From an uncultured Azospirillum sp. (lineage in GTDB: Bacteria; Pseudomonadota; Alphaproteobacteria; Azospirillales; Azospirillaceae): 54,308 nucleotides of DNA. The position numbers and the translations under genes were made by a program. The stretch spans positions 1 through 54,308 of the forward strand of contig NZ_CAMLJP010000030.1 in assembly GCF_946480385.1 (NCBI RefSeq). Direction: 5' to 3'. Below, in pieces: positions 27,132 through 36,977 of this stretch (its first letter is position 1; each line of letters begins with the position of its first letter). A model generated the notes under the pieces. That model saw only the letters and a program-made list of their open reading frames with translations. It was not told the DNA's origin and made no database searches.

Positions 27132-30100
27132 TCACCCCACCCTCGGGCCCAGCCCGGCCGCCGCCGCGTCCAGCACCGACGGCGGCAACTCCATGGTGTA
27201 GGGACCGTCGGTCCACAGCAGCACGCAGCGCATCCGCCGCCCCGGATACACCGCCCGCAAGGCCTCGCGGTAGGCCGCCATCTGCCGCCGGTAAACCATT
27301 GGCACGTCTTCCAGATCCCGTGGCGGCGGCCGGTTGGTCTTGTAGTCGACGATCCACACCGTGTCGCCGGCCAGCGCCAGCCGGTCGATGCGCCCGGCCA
27401 GCGCCCGGCTGCCGTCGCCCAGCGCCACCACGCCGACCAGCGGCACCTCCGCCCGCGAGTCCGGGCCGAACAGATGCGCGAACTCCGCATGGCTCAGCAC
27501 CGCCAGCGTCTCGCGCGCGATGGCGTCCTGCTGGTCCGGCGTCAGCTTGTGCGCCGGCCGGGCCAGGAAGCGGCGGCAGGCGGCCTCCCGCGCCTCCTCG
27601 GCCAGATTGGGCAGGGTCTGCAACAGCCGGTGCACCAGCAGGCCGCGGCGGAAGCGCTGGCCGTCGTCGTTGCCGAGCGGCGAGCGCACCGCCGGCTCCT
27701 CGCCATCGGGGCGCGACGGGGTGAGGGGCCGCGACGGCTCCGGCTCGCCCGGCGGCGGTTCGGCGACCCAGGGCGGCGGCGGCTCGGCCGACGCGCTCTC
27801 CTCCGTCTCGACATGGCGCGGCACCGCGGCGGTCTGGGGGCCGATCAGCCGCCAGCCTTCTCCCGCCCAGCCATGCGGGCAGAGATCGGTGAAGTCGAAG
27901 CTGTGCGGCACGCCGTTGTCGCGCATCGCCTCCTCGACCAGCCGGTACCAGCAGTCGTCGGACGGCTCGCGCTTGCCCTGGTGGCCGCAGATGTAGAGCC
28001 GGTCCTCCGCCCGCGTCAGCGCGACATAGAGCAGCCGGCGGTATTCCTGGTCGCGCCGCCGGTTGGCCCGCGCCCGCGCCTCGGCGCACAGCGCGTCCTC
28101 CTGGGACCGCCGGGCGGCGAACAGCGGCACCGGGCAGTCGTCGTCCGGCCACAGGATCGGCGGGCTCTGGGTCGGGCTGCCCAGCGTGTCGGGCAGGAAG
28201 ACGATCGGCGCCTGCAAGCCCTTGGAGCCGTGGACCGTCATGATCCGCACGGTGCCGCCGCCCTGTTCCAGCTCGCGCTTGATCTCCGCGTCGCTGGCCG
28301 CCAGCCAGGCGAGAAAATTCTGCAGGGACGGCGGCTCGGTCTTCTCGAAGGCGAGGCAGACGGCCAGGAACTCCTCCAGCGGGTCCTGGGCGTCGGGGCC
28401 GAGCCGTTTCAGGATCGCGCGCCGTCCCGACCGCTCGTCGGCCGGGCAGGGCCGGTTCAACAGTCCGGCGAACAACTCATACGGGGCCGAGAAGTCGGTG
28501 CGCGCCAGCAAGTCGCCCAGATAGCGCCGGGCCGAGCGGAACTCCGGCTCGGTCTCCGCCAGCGCCACCAGCGAGCGCCACAGCGTGCCGCGCCGGCCAT
28601 GGGCGACGCGGAACAGCTCCTCCTCGCTCAACCCGATCAGCGGCCCCTTCAGCACGGTGGCGAGCGTCAAATCGTCGTCGGGCAGCAGCAGGAAATCGGC
28701 CAACGCCACCAGATCCATCACCGCCAGCTGTTCGGTCAGCACCATGCGGTCGACGCCGGCCACCGGCACGCCGCGGTCCTTCAGCGCGCGGACCAGTTCG
28801 GTGACGAAGGCGGTGCGGCGGCGGACCAAAACCATCACGTCGCCGGGCTGCACCGGCCGGCCCTTGGCCTCCAGCGTCTCGCCGCTGTCGATCCAGCGAT
28901 GCACCGTCGCCGCGATGACCGAGGCGAGGCGGGCCGCCGGCGAATCGGCGGACTCGCGCGCCACCGGCGGCGCCCAGGCCGGCATCTCGACGGCCTCGGC
29001 CGGCTTCACCGGCGGCCACAGCTCGACCAGACCGGCCTGCCCGCGGCGGAAGGCGCGGTGGCGGATGGTCGGGCTGGCGTCGGACGCCACGCCGTCGCGG
29101 GCACGGTCGATGGCGAAGACGGCATCCACCGTCTCCAGCACCGCGGAGGTCGAGCGGAAGGAGATGTCGAGATCGACCCCCGCCCACATCCGCTGCGCCA
29201 CCTCCGCCTTATCCTGAAAATGGCGGCGCATGCGGGCGAATTCGGCGGGATCGGCGCGCTGGAAGCTGAAGATCGACTGCTTTTCGTCGCCCACCGCGAA
29301 GACGGTGCGGATCTTGCCGTCGGGTGCCGTGGCCTCCAACTCGGCGAAGAACTCGCCGGCGAGCGCGGCGACGATGGCCCACTGGTCGGGGTTGGTGTCC
29401 TGCGCCTCGTCGATCAGGATATGGTCCAGGCCGCCGTCCAGCTTGTACAGCACCCACGGCACCCGAGGTGCCATGCCGTCGCCGCCGCTCAGCAGCCGGT
29501 TGGCCGCCAGGATCAGGTCGTCGTAATCCAGCAGGGCGCGCGCCGCCTTACGGTCGCGGTAGGCGTCCAGCATCGCCTGCGCCAGCGTCAGCAGCGCGGT
29601 GGTCGAGGCGGCGACCCCGGCGGCCTTCACCCGCTCCGAAATCTCCACCAGCCGCTCCGCCTCCTTCTGCAGGGACAGCAGAGCCTGCGGGTAGGCGGTG
29701 GCCGGCTTCTTGGTCATCAGCGTCTTGCGCGGGCTGCCCTCGGCGGTCAGGAACAGGCGCTTGTAGGCCTCGAAGGCGCGGACCCGGCGGTCGGCGGCGT
29801 CCAGCCAGTGCTGGATGGCGATGCCGCGCTCCTGATCGCTGGCGCTGCCGCCCGACAGCGCCCGACAGGCCTCGCGCAGGGCCGGCGGATCGCAATGGTC
29901 GTCGTGGCAGGCGTGTGTCAGGATCGACTCCTCGGTCACGCCCGGCGGCACCTTCAGCGTGTCGTGGATGGCGTCGATCAGCCCGTCCAACCCATGGAAG
30001 CGTTCGAACAGCTTCTCCACCTGCCCGCGCTGGCTCGCCAGCTCTGCCAGCAGCCCGGCGAAATCCTCCGCGTTCAGTTCGCCGGTCAGCCGGCCCATGG

Positions 30101-30656
30101 CACGGCCGAGCGGGCTGTCCGGATCGGTCCGGCCGGCATGCAGAACGGCGTCGCGCGCCTCGGTCAACAGCCCGTCGGCGGTGCGGTCGTCCATCACGTC
30201 GAAGTGCGGCGCCAGTTCGGCTTCCAGCGGGAAGCGGCGCAGCAGCGACTGGCAGAAGGCGTGGATGGTCTGGATCTTCATGCCGCCGGGGCAGTCCACC
30301 ACCTGGGCGAACAGCCGCCTTGCGTTCAGCCGGGCCTCCATGGACGGCCGCTCGCCGCAGAGGTCGGCCAGCCGGTCCTCCAGCGCCTCGTCGGGCAGGG
30401 TGGCCCACAGGCCAAGCGTCCGGTTGATGCGGATCGCCATCTCCGCCGCCGCGGCCTTGGTGAAGGTCAGGCAGAGGATGCGCGCCGGCGGCGTGCCGGA
30501 CAGCATCAGCCGCAGCACCCGGTCGGTCAGCACCTTGGTCTTCCCCGACCCGGCCGACGCGCCGACCCACACCGACGCCGTCGGATCGGACGCCCGCCGC
30601 TGCGCCACGTTGGGATCGAGCGGCAGGCTACGGGGAGACAGGTCGGTCATGGTCAT
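27132..30656 (-). CDS. addA: AddA helicase-nuclease, double-strand-break repair
   Basis: A 1,174-residue UvrD-type helicase/nuclease. GASAGSGKTKVLTDRV (about 32-47) is Walker A, LIDEAQDTNPDQW is helicase motif II, and RIMTVHGSKGLQAPIVF belongs to the later helicase motifs. The C-terminal RecB-like nuclease shows VWIVDYKTNRPPP with the catalytic D-Y-K. With AddB it resects broken DNA ends to start RecA-dependent repair. A second in-frame ATG three codons in (MTDLSP) may be the true start. addB ends 166 bases upstream, and the gap contains an inverted repeat pair. The AddAB enzyme also degrades unprotected phage DNA. Confidence 0.96.
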   Translation of the reverse strand: MTMTDLSPRSLPLDPNVAQRRASDPTASVWVGASAGSGKTKVLTDRVLRLMLSGTPPARILCLTFTKAAAAEMAIRINRTLGLWATLPDEALEDRLADLCGERPSMEARLNARRLFAQVVDCPGGMKIQTIHAFCQSLLRRFPLEAELAPHFDVMDDRTADGLLTEARDAVLHAGRTDPDSPLGRAMGRLTGELNAEDFAGLLAELASQRGQVEKLFERFHGLDGLIDAIHDTLKVPPGVTEESILTHACHDDHCDPPALREACRALSGGSASDQERGIAIQHWLDAADRRVRAFEAYKRLFLTAEGSPRKTLMTKKPATAYPQALLSLQKEAERLVEISERVKAAGVAASTTALLTLAQAMLDAYRDRKAARALLDYDDLILAANRLLSGGDGMAPRVPWVLYKLDGGLDHILIDEAQDTNPDQWAIVAALAGEFFAELEATAPDGKIRTVFAVGDEKQSIFSFQRADPAEFARMRRHFQDKAEVAQRMWAGVDLDISFRSTSAVLETVDAVFAIDRARDGVASDASPTIRHRAFRRGQAGLVELWPPVKPAEAVEMPAWAPPVARESADSPAARLASVIAATVHRWIDSGETLEAKGRPVQPGDVMVLVRRRTAFVTELVRALKDRGVPVAGVDRMVLTEQLAVMDLVALADFLLLPDDDLTLATVLKGPLIGLSEEELFRVAHGRRGTLWRSLVALAETEPEFRSARRYLGDLLARTDFSAPYELFAGLLNRPCPADERSGRRAILKRLGPDAQDPLEEFLAVCLAFEKTEPPSLQNFLAWLAASDAEIKRELEQGGGTVRIMTVHGSKGLQAPIVFLPDTLGSPTQSPPILWPDDDCPVPLFAARRSQEDALCAEARARANRRRDQEYRRLLYVALTRAEDRLYICGHQGKREPSDDCWYRLVEEAMRDNGVPHSFDFTDLCPHGWAGEGWRLIGPQTAAVPRHVETEESASAEPPPPWVAEPPPGEPEPSRPLTPSRPDGEEPAVRSPLGNDDGQRFRRGLLVHRLLQTLPNLAEEAREAACRRFLARPAHKLTPDQQDAIARETLAVLSHAEFAHLFGPDSRAEVPLVGVVALGDGSRALAGRIDRLALAGDTVWIVDYKTNRPPPRDLEDVPMVYRRQMAAYREALRAVYPGRRMRCVLLWTDGPYTMELPPSVLDAAAAGLGPRVG

Positions 30657-30684
30657 GCGGGGAGATTCCGACGCCGGGGCTTAT

Positions 30685-30799
30685 CCCCTCTCCCCCCCGG
30701 GGAGAGGGTTAGGGTGAGGGGGATGCACCACAGGATTTTACCAAAGATCACGCCACGCCTCCCCCTCACCCCGACCCTCTCCCCGGGGGGGAGAGGGAG
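30685..30799. repeat. inverted pair of REP-like GC-rich palindromes
   Basis: A 39-base sequence built on CCCTCTCCCCCCCGGGG (30685-30723) recurs inverted at 30761-30799, separated by 37 bases. Each half is itself palindromic. This layout matches a REPIN-type doublet. It lies between addB and addA within the operon and could affect transcript stability or act as an attenuator. Confidence 0.65.
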
Positions 30800-30822
30800 A
30801 GTCTCGCCGACACCACCCCGCA

Positions 30823-33783
30823 TCACTCTCCCTCCCCGCCGCCCGACGACCATTCCTGGACGCGGGCCAGATGCGCATAGTCGGTGTAGCGCGGCGCCAT
30901 CGCCGGGCGCGGGCGGGAGCGGTAGGGGGTGCTCGGGTCGTCGAACTGGGCGATCAGCGCCTCCAGCCCGGCCCGCGCCTCTTCTCCCAATGCCGCCGGG
31001 TCGCCCTTCACCGGCTTCTCCTCGCCGGCCGGGTCGCCGCCGGACAGGCGCCAGAAGGTCAGCTCGGCCACAGCCCCCTTGTCCACGCCGCTGAACCCGC
31101 CCGTTGCCGCGATGGCGGCCTCCAGCGGCAGCTGCGGGGCGAAGCCCAGTTCGATCTCGCGCGGGCTCGGCGGGGTGCCGGTCTTGTAGTCGATCACCAC
31201 CAGCCCGTCGGGGCCGCAGTCGATGCGGTCGGCCTTGGCGGTCAGGGTGAAGGGGCCGCCGGGGCCGGACAGCTCCAGCCGGCCCGGCACCTCGGTCGCC
31301 AGCGGACGCAGGCGGGGGCGGCGCTCGCGCTCCAGATCGACGAACCAGCCGGCCACCCGCTCGAAGCGCGGCCACCAGAAGGCCCAGACGTCGGGATGGC
31401 TGCGCAGCAGCGGGCCGAAGCGATCCCGCCCCAGCGCGATCAGCCGGTCGAGCGCGTCGTGCGGCAGCGGGCCGGGATACTCGCGGACGAAGGCGTCGAG
31501 CGTGTCGTGGATGATCTGGCCGCGATCCGACGCTCCCGGATCGGCGGCGATGGGGTCGAGCGCCCGCAGCCGCAGGGCGTGGCGGGCATAGATGGCGTAG
31601 GGATCGCGCATCCAGGTCTCGATCTCCGTCACCGACAGCTTGCGCGGCCGGGCGGTCAGCGGCGGGCGCGGCTCGGGGGCGCTCACCGGCTGTACGCGGT
31701 CCGGTTCGTCCAGTCCGCGCGCCCAGCCGAGCCAGCAGGCGCCGCGCTCCTCGATGACGCCGTCCAGATCCAGCGCCTTCAGCACGGTTTCCAGCCGCAA
31801 GAGCCAGCGCGACGGCACGGTCGGCGTGCCCTCCACCCGCGCGGCGCGGGTCAGCACCACCTCCGGCGCGCCGCAGGCGTGGGCGAAGTCGTGGGCCGAC
31901 ATGCCGACCAGCCGTTCCGGGCTGGGCAGGCCGAAATCGCGCCGCATCGGCCGCGACATCCACGGATCGGCGGACGCGGCCGGCGGCCAGGTCCCTTCGT
32001 TCAGTCCGCCGAGGATGGTCAGGTCGAGATGCTGGAGACGCGCCTCCATCGGACCGAGGATGAACAGGCGCGGGTGCAGGCCATAGCGGGGGCGCACCGC
32101 CCGCGCGCTCATCAGAGCGTCGAGCAGCGCCGGGTAATCCTTGGCCGGGATCGCCGGGAAGCCTTCCGCCGCGTCCAGCAGGTCGTGGACGAAGCGCGCC
32201 GCCTCCTCGCCGTCGTCCTGGCGCCACAGCCGCTCCGCCCCGGTCAGCGCGTCGTCGGCGGCCAGCGATTCGCAGAAGGCGACATGGGCGCGGACGAGGT
32301 CGGCCAGCGGCGTGTCGCCGTTCAACGCCTCCAGGAACGGCGCGGCGCGCTGGCCGATGTCGACCAGCCATGTGCGCAGGAACTCCTGCTGTTCCTCATG
32401 GTCGAAGCGGTCGGCCTGCTCAAGCGCCGCCAGCACGCCGTCGAACCCCTCCGCCGGGCGGGGGCCGCGCAGCACGATGCGCTCCAGCGCGCGGGCGGCG
32501 GCGCGGAAATCTCCTGAGTCGCGGCCGCCCGCCGCCATCGGATGCTTGGCCAGCGCCAGCAGGGCCAGCGGATGGACGCGGCTTGCCACCAGCTCCGCCG
32601 TCAGCCGCAGATAGGTGCCGACCGCGGTGTGGGCGAGCGGCTGGCCGCCGGAGTCGTTGACCAGAATGCCCCAGCGCGCCAAGGCCATGGCGACCCGACG
32701 GCCCAGGTTGCGGTCGGGGGTGATGAGGGCGGCGGTCTTGGTCGGCGTTTCCAGCGCATGGCGCATCAGCAGCGCGATGACCTGCGCCTCTTCCTCGGAC
32801 GTGGCGGCGTCGATGCGGGTCAGCCCGTCCAGCGCGGCGGCATCCACCCCGGACAGCTCGCGCCAGCCCTCGGTGGTCGCCGCCGGACGCATCGCCTCGG
32901 CGATCAGGCGGGCGCGGGCGCCGCGTGGCTCGGCCGCGTCGGTCCAGGGCTGCACCTCTTGTCGTTCTACGCCGAGATGACGGATCAGTTGCGATAGCCC
33001 GTGCTGTGGATGCGATTCATCCTGCTCAATCGCCTGCCAGATCTCTTCCTCGGCCCCAGTGTCGAGGCCGGGCAGCACCACCGCCCCGTGCGGCAGCCGG
33101 GCGATGACAGATAGCAGGTCGGACGCGGCGACGATGGAGCCGGTGGAGCCGGCGGCGATCACCATGCTTGGCGGCGGGGCTGCCTGCCAGAGAGCGGCCT
33201 GCGTCTCCAGCGTCAGGTTCCGGCGCTTGGCCGGGTCGGCTTCTCCGGTCGACTCGAGGATGGCAGGCCAGTTAGTAACGATGATGTTGAGAAATTCTAA
33301 GGTCTTCTGCCAGTGCTCTGCGTAATCATCGGGAACGAGGTTATGAAGCCGCTCGAAATCGATACGTTCTGTCCATACCGCATCAATTAGCCGTCCCAAA
33401 TCTGCTCCGAGACGTACCGCCTGCGCTGTGGTTGCCGGCAGTGGGCTTGCCAGGATCAGCCGGGCCAGCGTCATCTGCCGGTTCAGCGGCGAGATCGCTT
33501 CCGGCAGGTCCAGCGGGACGTCGGGCAACTCCTCCTCGGTCAGGCTGAGGTCGCCGGCATCGAGTTCGCCCAGCGGCGCCATCCGCGGCAGCAGCGTCGG
33601 CTGCCCGCCGGAGCGGCGCAGGAAGGCCGCCTGCAACGCCCGGCAGGCGCGCCGCGTCGGCAGCAGCACGGTGACCCCGGCCAGCGCCATCGGGTCGCCG
33701 CCCACCCGCTCCATGATCCCCGCCGCCAGCATGTCGACGAAGGGCGCACCCGCGGGGATGCTGTAGACTTTGGGGTGGGTCAT
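30823..33783 (-). CDS. addB: AddB helicase-nuclease subunit
   Basis: A 986-residue AddB, the partner of AddA in end resection. VLLPTRRACRALQ lies near the N-terminus as in the alphaproteobacterial form, and the C-terminal PD-(D/E)xK nuclease reads GLVVIDYKTGTPPSPREIE. I do not see the iron-sulphur cysteine set of Bacillus AddB, in line with alphaproteobacterial members. The length matches family members (about 1,000 aa). It follows murU on the same strand after an insertion of repeats, and its stop precedes addA by a repeat-containing gap. Confidence 0.95.
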   Translation of the reverse strand: MTHPKVYSIPAGAPFVDMLAAGIMERVGGDPMALAGVTVLLPTRRACRALQAAFLRRSGGQPTLLPRMAPLGELDAGDLSLTEEELPDVPLDLPEAISPLNRQMTLARLILASPLPATTAQAVRLGADLGRLIDAVWTERIDFERLHNLVPDDYAEHWQKTLEFLNIIVTNWPAILESTGEADPAKRRNLTLETQAALWQAAPPPSMVIAAGSTGSIVAASDLLSVIARLPHGAVVLPGLDTGAEEEIWQAIEQDESHPQHGLSQLIRHLGVERQEVQPWTDAAEPRGARARLIAEAMRPAATTEGWRELSGVDAAALDGLTRIDAATSEEEAQVIALLMRHALETPTKTAALITPDRNLGRRVAMALARWGILVNDSGGQPLAHTAVGTYLRLTAELVASRVHPLALLALAKHPMAAGGRDSGDFRAAARALERIVLRGPRPAEGFDGVLAALEQADRFDHEEQQEFLRTWLVDIGQRAAPFLEALNGDTPLADLVRAHVAFCESLAADDALTGAERLWRQDDGEEAARFVHDLLDAAEGFPAIPAKDYPALLDALMSARAVRPRYGLHPRLFILGPMEARLQHLDLTILGGLNEGTWPPAASADPWMSRPMRRDFGLPSPERLVGMSAHDFAHACGAPEVVLTRAARVEGTPTVPSRWLLRLETVLKALDLDGVIEERGACWLGWARGLDEPDRVQPVSAPEPRPPLTARPRKLSVTEIETWMRDPYAIYARHALRLRALDPIAADPGASDRGQIIHDTLDAFVREYPGPLPHDALDRLIALGRDRFGPLLRSHPDVWAFWWPRFERVAGWFVDLERERRPRLRPLATEVPGRLELSGPGGPFTLTAKADRIDCGPDGLVVIDYKTGTPPSPREIELGFAPQLPLEAAIAATGGFSGVDKGAVAELTFWRLSGGDPAGEEKPVKGDPAALGEEARAGLEALIAQFDDPSTPYRSRPRPAMAPRYTDYAHLARVQEWSSGGGEGE

Positions 33784-33820
33784 GGACTGTCCGGACTGGG
33801 GCTTGATGGTGCGGGCGCCG

Positions 33821-33928
33821 ATTGCCCCCTCCCCAACCCTCCCCCGCCTTTGGCGGGAGAGGGAGTAAGTGCAGGGGCGGCGGAGTTCCCTCTCCCTCGA
33901 AGAGGGGGAGGGTTAGGGAGGGGGCAAT
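33821..33928. repeat. imperfect 25-bp inverted repeat pair upstream of addB
   Basis: ATTGCCCCCTCCCCAACCC... (33821-33845) is matched inverted with one mismatch at 33904-33928, and a second GC-rich inner hairpin lies between. It resembles the addA/addB gap element in composition but not in exact sequence. It occupies the short space between murU and addB. Confidence 0.6.
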
Positions 33929-33959
33929 ACGTCCCGTTGACTATACCTCAGCCCCGCCC

Positions 33960-34700
33960 TCAATGCGCCACCGCCCGCACGCCGCCGATGGCCAGCAGAT
34001 CCTCCGCCTCTTTCAGCCCAGCGGGCGTGCCGATGTGGAACCACAGCCCGTCATGGGCAAGGCCGAACAGCCGCCCCGCCGCCTGGGCGCGGTCCCAGAT
34101 CAGGTTGGTCGAGAAGGCGCCGTCCGGCGTGTCGGCCGCGAACAGCTCCGGCTTGACGATCTGCACCCCGGCATAGACGAAGGGCGCCAATTCGCGCTCG
34201 CCGCGACGGGTCAGGCCGCCCAGCGGGTCCATGTGATAGTCGCCGAGCCCGTCATAGCCGACCGACTTGGTCGTCGCCATCAGCAGGAGCAGCGCGTCCA
34301 TCTCCGCCGGGTTCCAATGTGCGGCGAGGCGGCGCAGGGCCGGCACCGGCCCGTCGAGCCAGAAGATGTCGGCGTTCACCGTGTAGATCGGCGCGGTGCC
34401 CAGATGGGGCAGGGCGTTCTTCACCCCGCCGCCGGTCTCCAGCAGCGTGTCCTCCGGCGACAGGGTGATGGCGGGCGATGTCCGGCCCTTCAGATGATCG
34501 CCGATCATGGCGCCGAGATAGTGGCTGTTGACCACCGCGCGGTCGACGCCGGCCGCGGCCAGCCGGTCCAGCGCATGGTCCAGCATCGGCTTGCCCAGCA
34601 CCGGGATCAGCGGCTTCGGCCTGTGGTCGGTCAGCGGGCGCATGCGCAGGCCCTGGCCGGCGGCCAGAACCATCGCAGTTTGGGGAATGGTCACGGTCAT
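33960..34700 (-). CDS. murU: N-acetylmuramate alpha-1-phosphate uridylyltransferase
   Basis: A 246-residue sugar-1-phosphate nucleotidyltransferase. MVLAAGQGLRMRPLTDHRPK is the family signature (L-A-A-G-x-G-x-R-M-x-P-L) and KPLIPVLGKPMLDHAL follows. YTVNADIFWLDG supplies the metal-binding region. MurU activates recycled MurNAc 1-phosphate to UDP-MurNAc, bypassing de novo synthesis and giving fosfomycin tolerance in Pseudomonas. The pairing with amgK directly upstream, separated by one base, supports this over a generic nucleotidyltransferase. The start at 34700 is fixed by that junction. Confidence 0.9.
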   Translation of the reverse strand: MTVTIPQTAMVLAAGQGLRMRPLTDHRPKPLIPVLGKPMLDHALDRLAAAGVDRAVVNSHYLGAMIGDHLKGRTSPAITLSPEDTLLETGGGVKNALPHLGTAPIYTVNADIFWLDGPVPALRRLAAHWNPAEMDALLLLMATTKSVGYDGLGDYHMDPLGGLTRRGERELAPFVYAGVQIVKPELFAADTPDGAFSTNLIWDRAQAAGRLFGLAHDGLWFHIGTPAGLKEAEDLLAIGGVRAVAH

Positions 34701-34701
34701 C

Positions 34702-35730
34702 TCAGATCGTCTCCGGAACGACGAAGGCGGCACGGGTCTCGGGCGGCAGATGGCGGTCGAACCAGGCGGCGACGGGCGCCAGCTCCGGCTTCGCCAGCTG
34801 GGCTTCCAGCAGGCGCCAGACCCGCGGCAGATGGACAAGGTAGGACCGCCGCCCCTGGCTCAAGGCCAGACGGACGAAGATGGCGACGATCCGCGTGTGG
34901 CGCACCGCCCCCAGCACCGCCATGGCGCGGCGGAAGGCGGCGGGATCGGTGTCGGGGAAAGCGGCGAGATAGCGCGCGACCATCGCCTCGGCCAGTTCGG
35001 GCGCCACGTCGCGCCGCGCATCCTCCAGCAGCGACACGAGGTCGTAGGCCCGCGGCCCCCAGCCGGCGCTCTGGAAATCGATCAGCCCGGCGGCCTTCAC
35101 CCCCGGGCGATCCAGCCGCATCAGGTTGTCGACGTGATAGTCGCGCAGCAGCAACGACGGCGTACCGGCGCAGACCGGCTCCAGCACCGTCCGCCAAGCC
35201 GTATCGAAATCGGAACGATCCTCATTGCTCAAAGGCTTTCTCGTCGCCACCGACACATAGGCGTCGATGAACAGCCGCGTCTGGGCGATGAACAGGTCCG
35301 GATCGTAGACGGGCAGGGCGAGGCGTTGCGCCGCCCCCTCGGGCCAGCCGCGGTGGATGGTGACCAGCGCGTCGGTCGCCATCTCATAGAGATGCTGCGG
35401 ATCGGCGCCGTCGGCCAGCAGGCGGGAGAATGTTTCGCTTCCGAAATCTTCCTGGATAGCCAAGCCGCGTTCCAGATCCGACGCAAGCACGGTGGGGACC
35501 GACAGCCCGATGGCCGCCAGTTCGGCGCCGATGGCGATGAAGGGCACGAGGTCGTCGGCCGGGGCGGGCGTGTCGACCAGGATCAGGGTTTCGCCATCCG
35601 CCTTGCGGAGACGCTCGTAGCGGCGGGCGGAGGCATCGCCGGCCAGCGGCTCCCGCGCCGCGCCGGACAGGCCGTTGGCGGCGAGGAAGGCAACGATCTC
35701 GGCTTCCCGCTCGGAAGAGACGGCACCCAT
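34702..35730 (-). CDS. amgK: N-acetylmuramate/N-acetylglucosamine kinase (APH family)
   Basis: A 342-residue aminoglycoside-phosphotransferase-like kinase. LLLRDYHVDNLM holds the Brenner motif Asp, and AAGLIDFQSAGWGPRAYDL holds the metal-binding Asp. AmgK phosphorylates MurNAc and GlcNAc at C1, the step before MurU. Its ATG overlaps the tsaE stop as TGATG (35730), and murU begins one base after its stop, so the three are translationally linked. An in-frame GTG one codon earlier is an alternative start. Its place in the operon decides the assignment. Confidence 0.9.
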   Translation of the reverse strand: MGAVSSEREAEIVAFLAANGLSGAAREPLAGDASARRYERLRKADGETLILVDTPAPADDLVPFIAIGAELAAIGLSVPTVLASDLERGLAIQEDFGSETFSRLLADGADPQHLYEMATDALVTIHRGWPEGAAQRLALPVYDPDLFIAQTRLFIDAYVSVATRKPLSNEDRSDFDTAWRTVLEPVCAGTPSLLLRDYHVDNLMRLDRPGVKAAGLIDFQSAGWGPRAYDLVSLLEDARRDVAPELAEAMVARYLAAFPDTDPAAFRRAMAVLGAVRHTRIVAIFVRLALSQGRRSYLVHLPRVWRLLEAQLAKPELAPVAAWFDRHLPPETRAAFVVPETI

Positions 35731-36212
35731 CACAGCGTCCAGTCGGCGGCGGCCACCCGCGCCGCCAGCGCGCCATGGCCGGCCAGCGTGGCGCGGCGGG
35801 CATCGGGGCCGTCATGCTCCATCGTCACCTCGACCCGGTCGGGGGGCAGCAGCGGACCCAGCCGGTCCGGCCATTCGACCAGAGCCACCGCCTCGGCCCG
35901 CGCATCGTCCCAGCCCAACTCATACACCTCGTCCGGCCCCGACAGGCGGTAGAGGTCGAAATGCCAGACCGGGCCGATGGCGGTGTCGTAGGTCTGCACC
36001 AGGGTGAAGGTGGGGGACGGCACCTCGGCGTCCTCGTGGGTGACGCTGCGGATCAATGCCCGCGACAGCGCCGACTTACCGGCGCCGAGGTCGCCGCGCA
36101 GAGCCACAAGGTCGCCCGGCTGCAGCAGGGCGCCCAGCCGGCGGCCCAGCGCCGCGGTGGCGTCCTCGTTTGGCAGCGGCAGGGTCAGGGTATGATGGGG
36201 AGTGTCCGACAT
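35730..36212 (-). CDS. tsaE: TsaE, tRNA t6A modification ATPase
   Basis: A 160-residue P-loop protein: LRGDLGAGKSALSRA, then SPTFTLVQTY and HFDLYRLSGPDEVYELG, which are the TsaE signatures, and ALVEWPDRLGPLLP. TsaE works with TsaB and TsaD to make threonylcarbamoyl-adenosine at position 37 of ANN-decoding tRNAs. It is slightly longer than average but otherwise typical. It overlaps amgK at its 3' end. The upstream hypothetical gene ends 57 bases away on the same strand. Confidence 0.95.
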   Translation of the reverse strand: MSDTPHHTLTLPLPNEDATAALGRRLGALLQPGDLVALRGDLGAGKSALSRALIRSVTHEDAEVPSPTFTLVQTYDTAIGPVWHFDLYRLSGPDEVYELGWDDARAEAVALVEWPDRLGPLLPPDRVEVTMEHDGPDARRATLAGHGALAARVAAADWTL

Positions 36213-36269
36213 GGCGCGGATACTGTGCGAAGCCGCCGCCCGCCCGCAAGCTGGAAAGAAGAGCAGAGG

Positions 36270-36689
36270 CTATCGGCCGATCCGCCGCTTCGGCGACATC
36301 CGGTCCGCCGCCACTCCTTCTGCCGCGCCGGCCACCACCAGCCGCGGCGCCTTGTTGAAGTTCATGGTGATCATGAGCGTCAGCGCGCCGTTGATCAGGT
36401 GCAGCATCTTGTCGGACGCCACCGGCAGGGGGATTCGCCGGCCCATGCAATAGCCGACCAGCGCCGCCGTCACCTCGGTATCGGCCAGCACCAGTTCGGT
36501 CACCGCGCCGTCGTCGTCGGTGATGCTCAGGCGGGTTTCGATGCCCTCCTGCTCCGGTCCCTCGTTGCGGTGATAGACGACCTTGGACACGGTGCCGACC
36601 GGCAAATTGTCCTTCACCCGCCGCCGGCGGTCCAGCACGGCCCGCACCACCTCCTGGTCGGTGAAGACCAGACACCGAAGTTCCTTCAT
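36270..36689 (-). CDS. conserved hypothetical protein, 139 aa
   Basis: A small soluble protein starting MKELRCLVFTDQEVVRAVLD, with beta-rich middle (IETRLSITDDDGAVTELVLA) and a region TALVGYCMGRRIPLPVASDK. I do not recognise the family. GGAGG lies seven bases upstream of the ATG at 36689. It lies upstream of tsaE on the same strand and may be part of that operon. No membrane or catalytic features are visible. Confidence 0.8.
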   Translation of the reverse strand: MKELRCLVFTDQEVVRAVLDRRRRVKDNLPVGTVSKVVYHRNEGPEQEGIETRLSITDDDGAVTELVLADTEVTAALVGYCMGRRIPLPVASDKMLHLINGALTLMITMNFNKAPRLVVAGAAEGVAADRMSPKRRIGR

Positions 36690-36977
36690 TCCGGGCCTCC
36701 ACCCGACCGGCATCCGGGCAAAGAAAGCCCGGCCATCCGCCGCCAACCTTCACTTTCCGCTTCGCCACCGCCGCATGCAATCGACAAATTTAAGCGAATT
36801 TATGCGAAATTGTATCCGGGTCCGGACACCTCTCCGTCCTGCCTCGCGCGCGACACAGGACCGCTTTCCCCTTGCGGGGGGTTGACCCGGCCGGGAAATG
36901 CGGACAATGGAAGGACCGTTCGCCGACCCTTCCGCATCATCCTCCACCCGGCACCCCGTCTCAAGGAATTGGCTTTC

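Noticed and set aside
26991..31094. Very long plus-strand open frame (about 1,367 codons) opposite addA
   Set aside because: It mirrors addA in a high-GC genome, is rich in His/Arg/Gly without any motif, and addA has clear catalytic motifs on the other strand.
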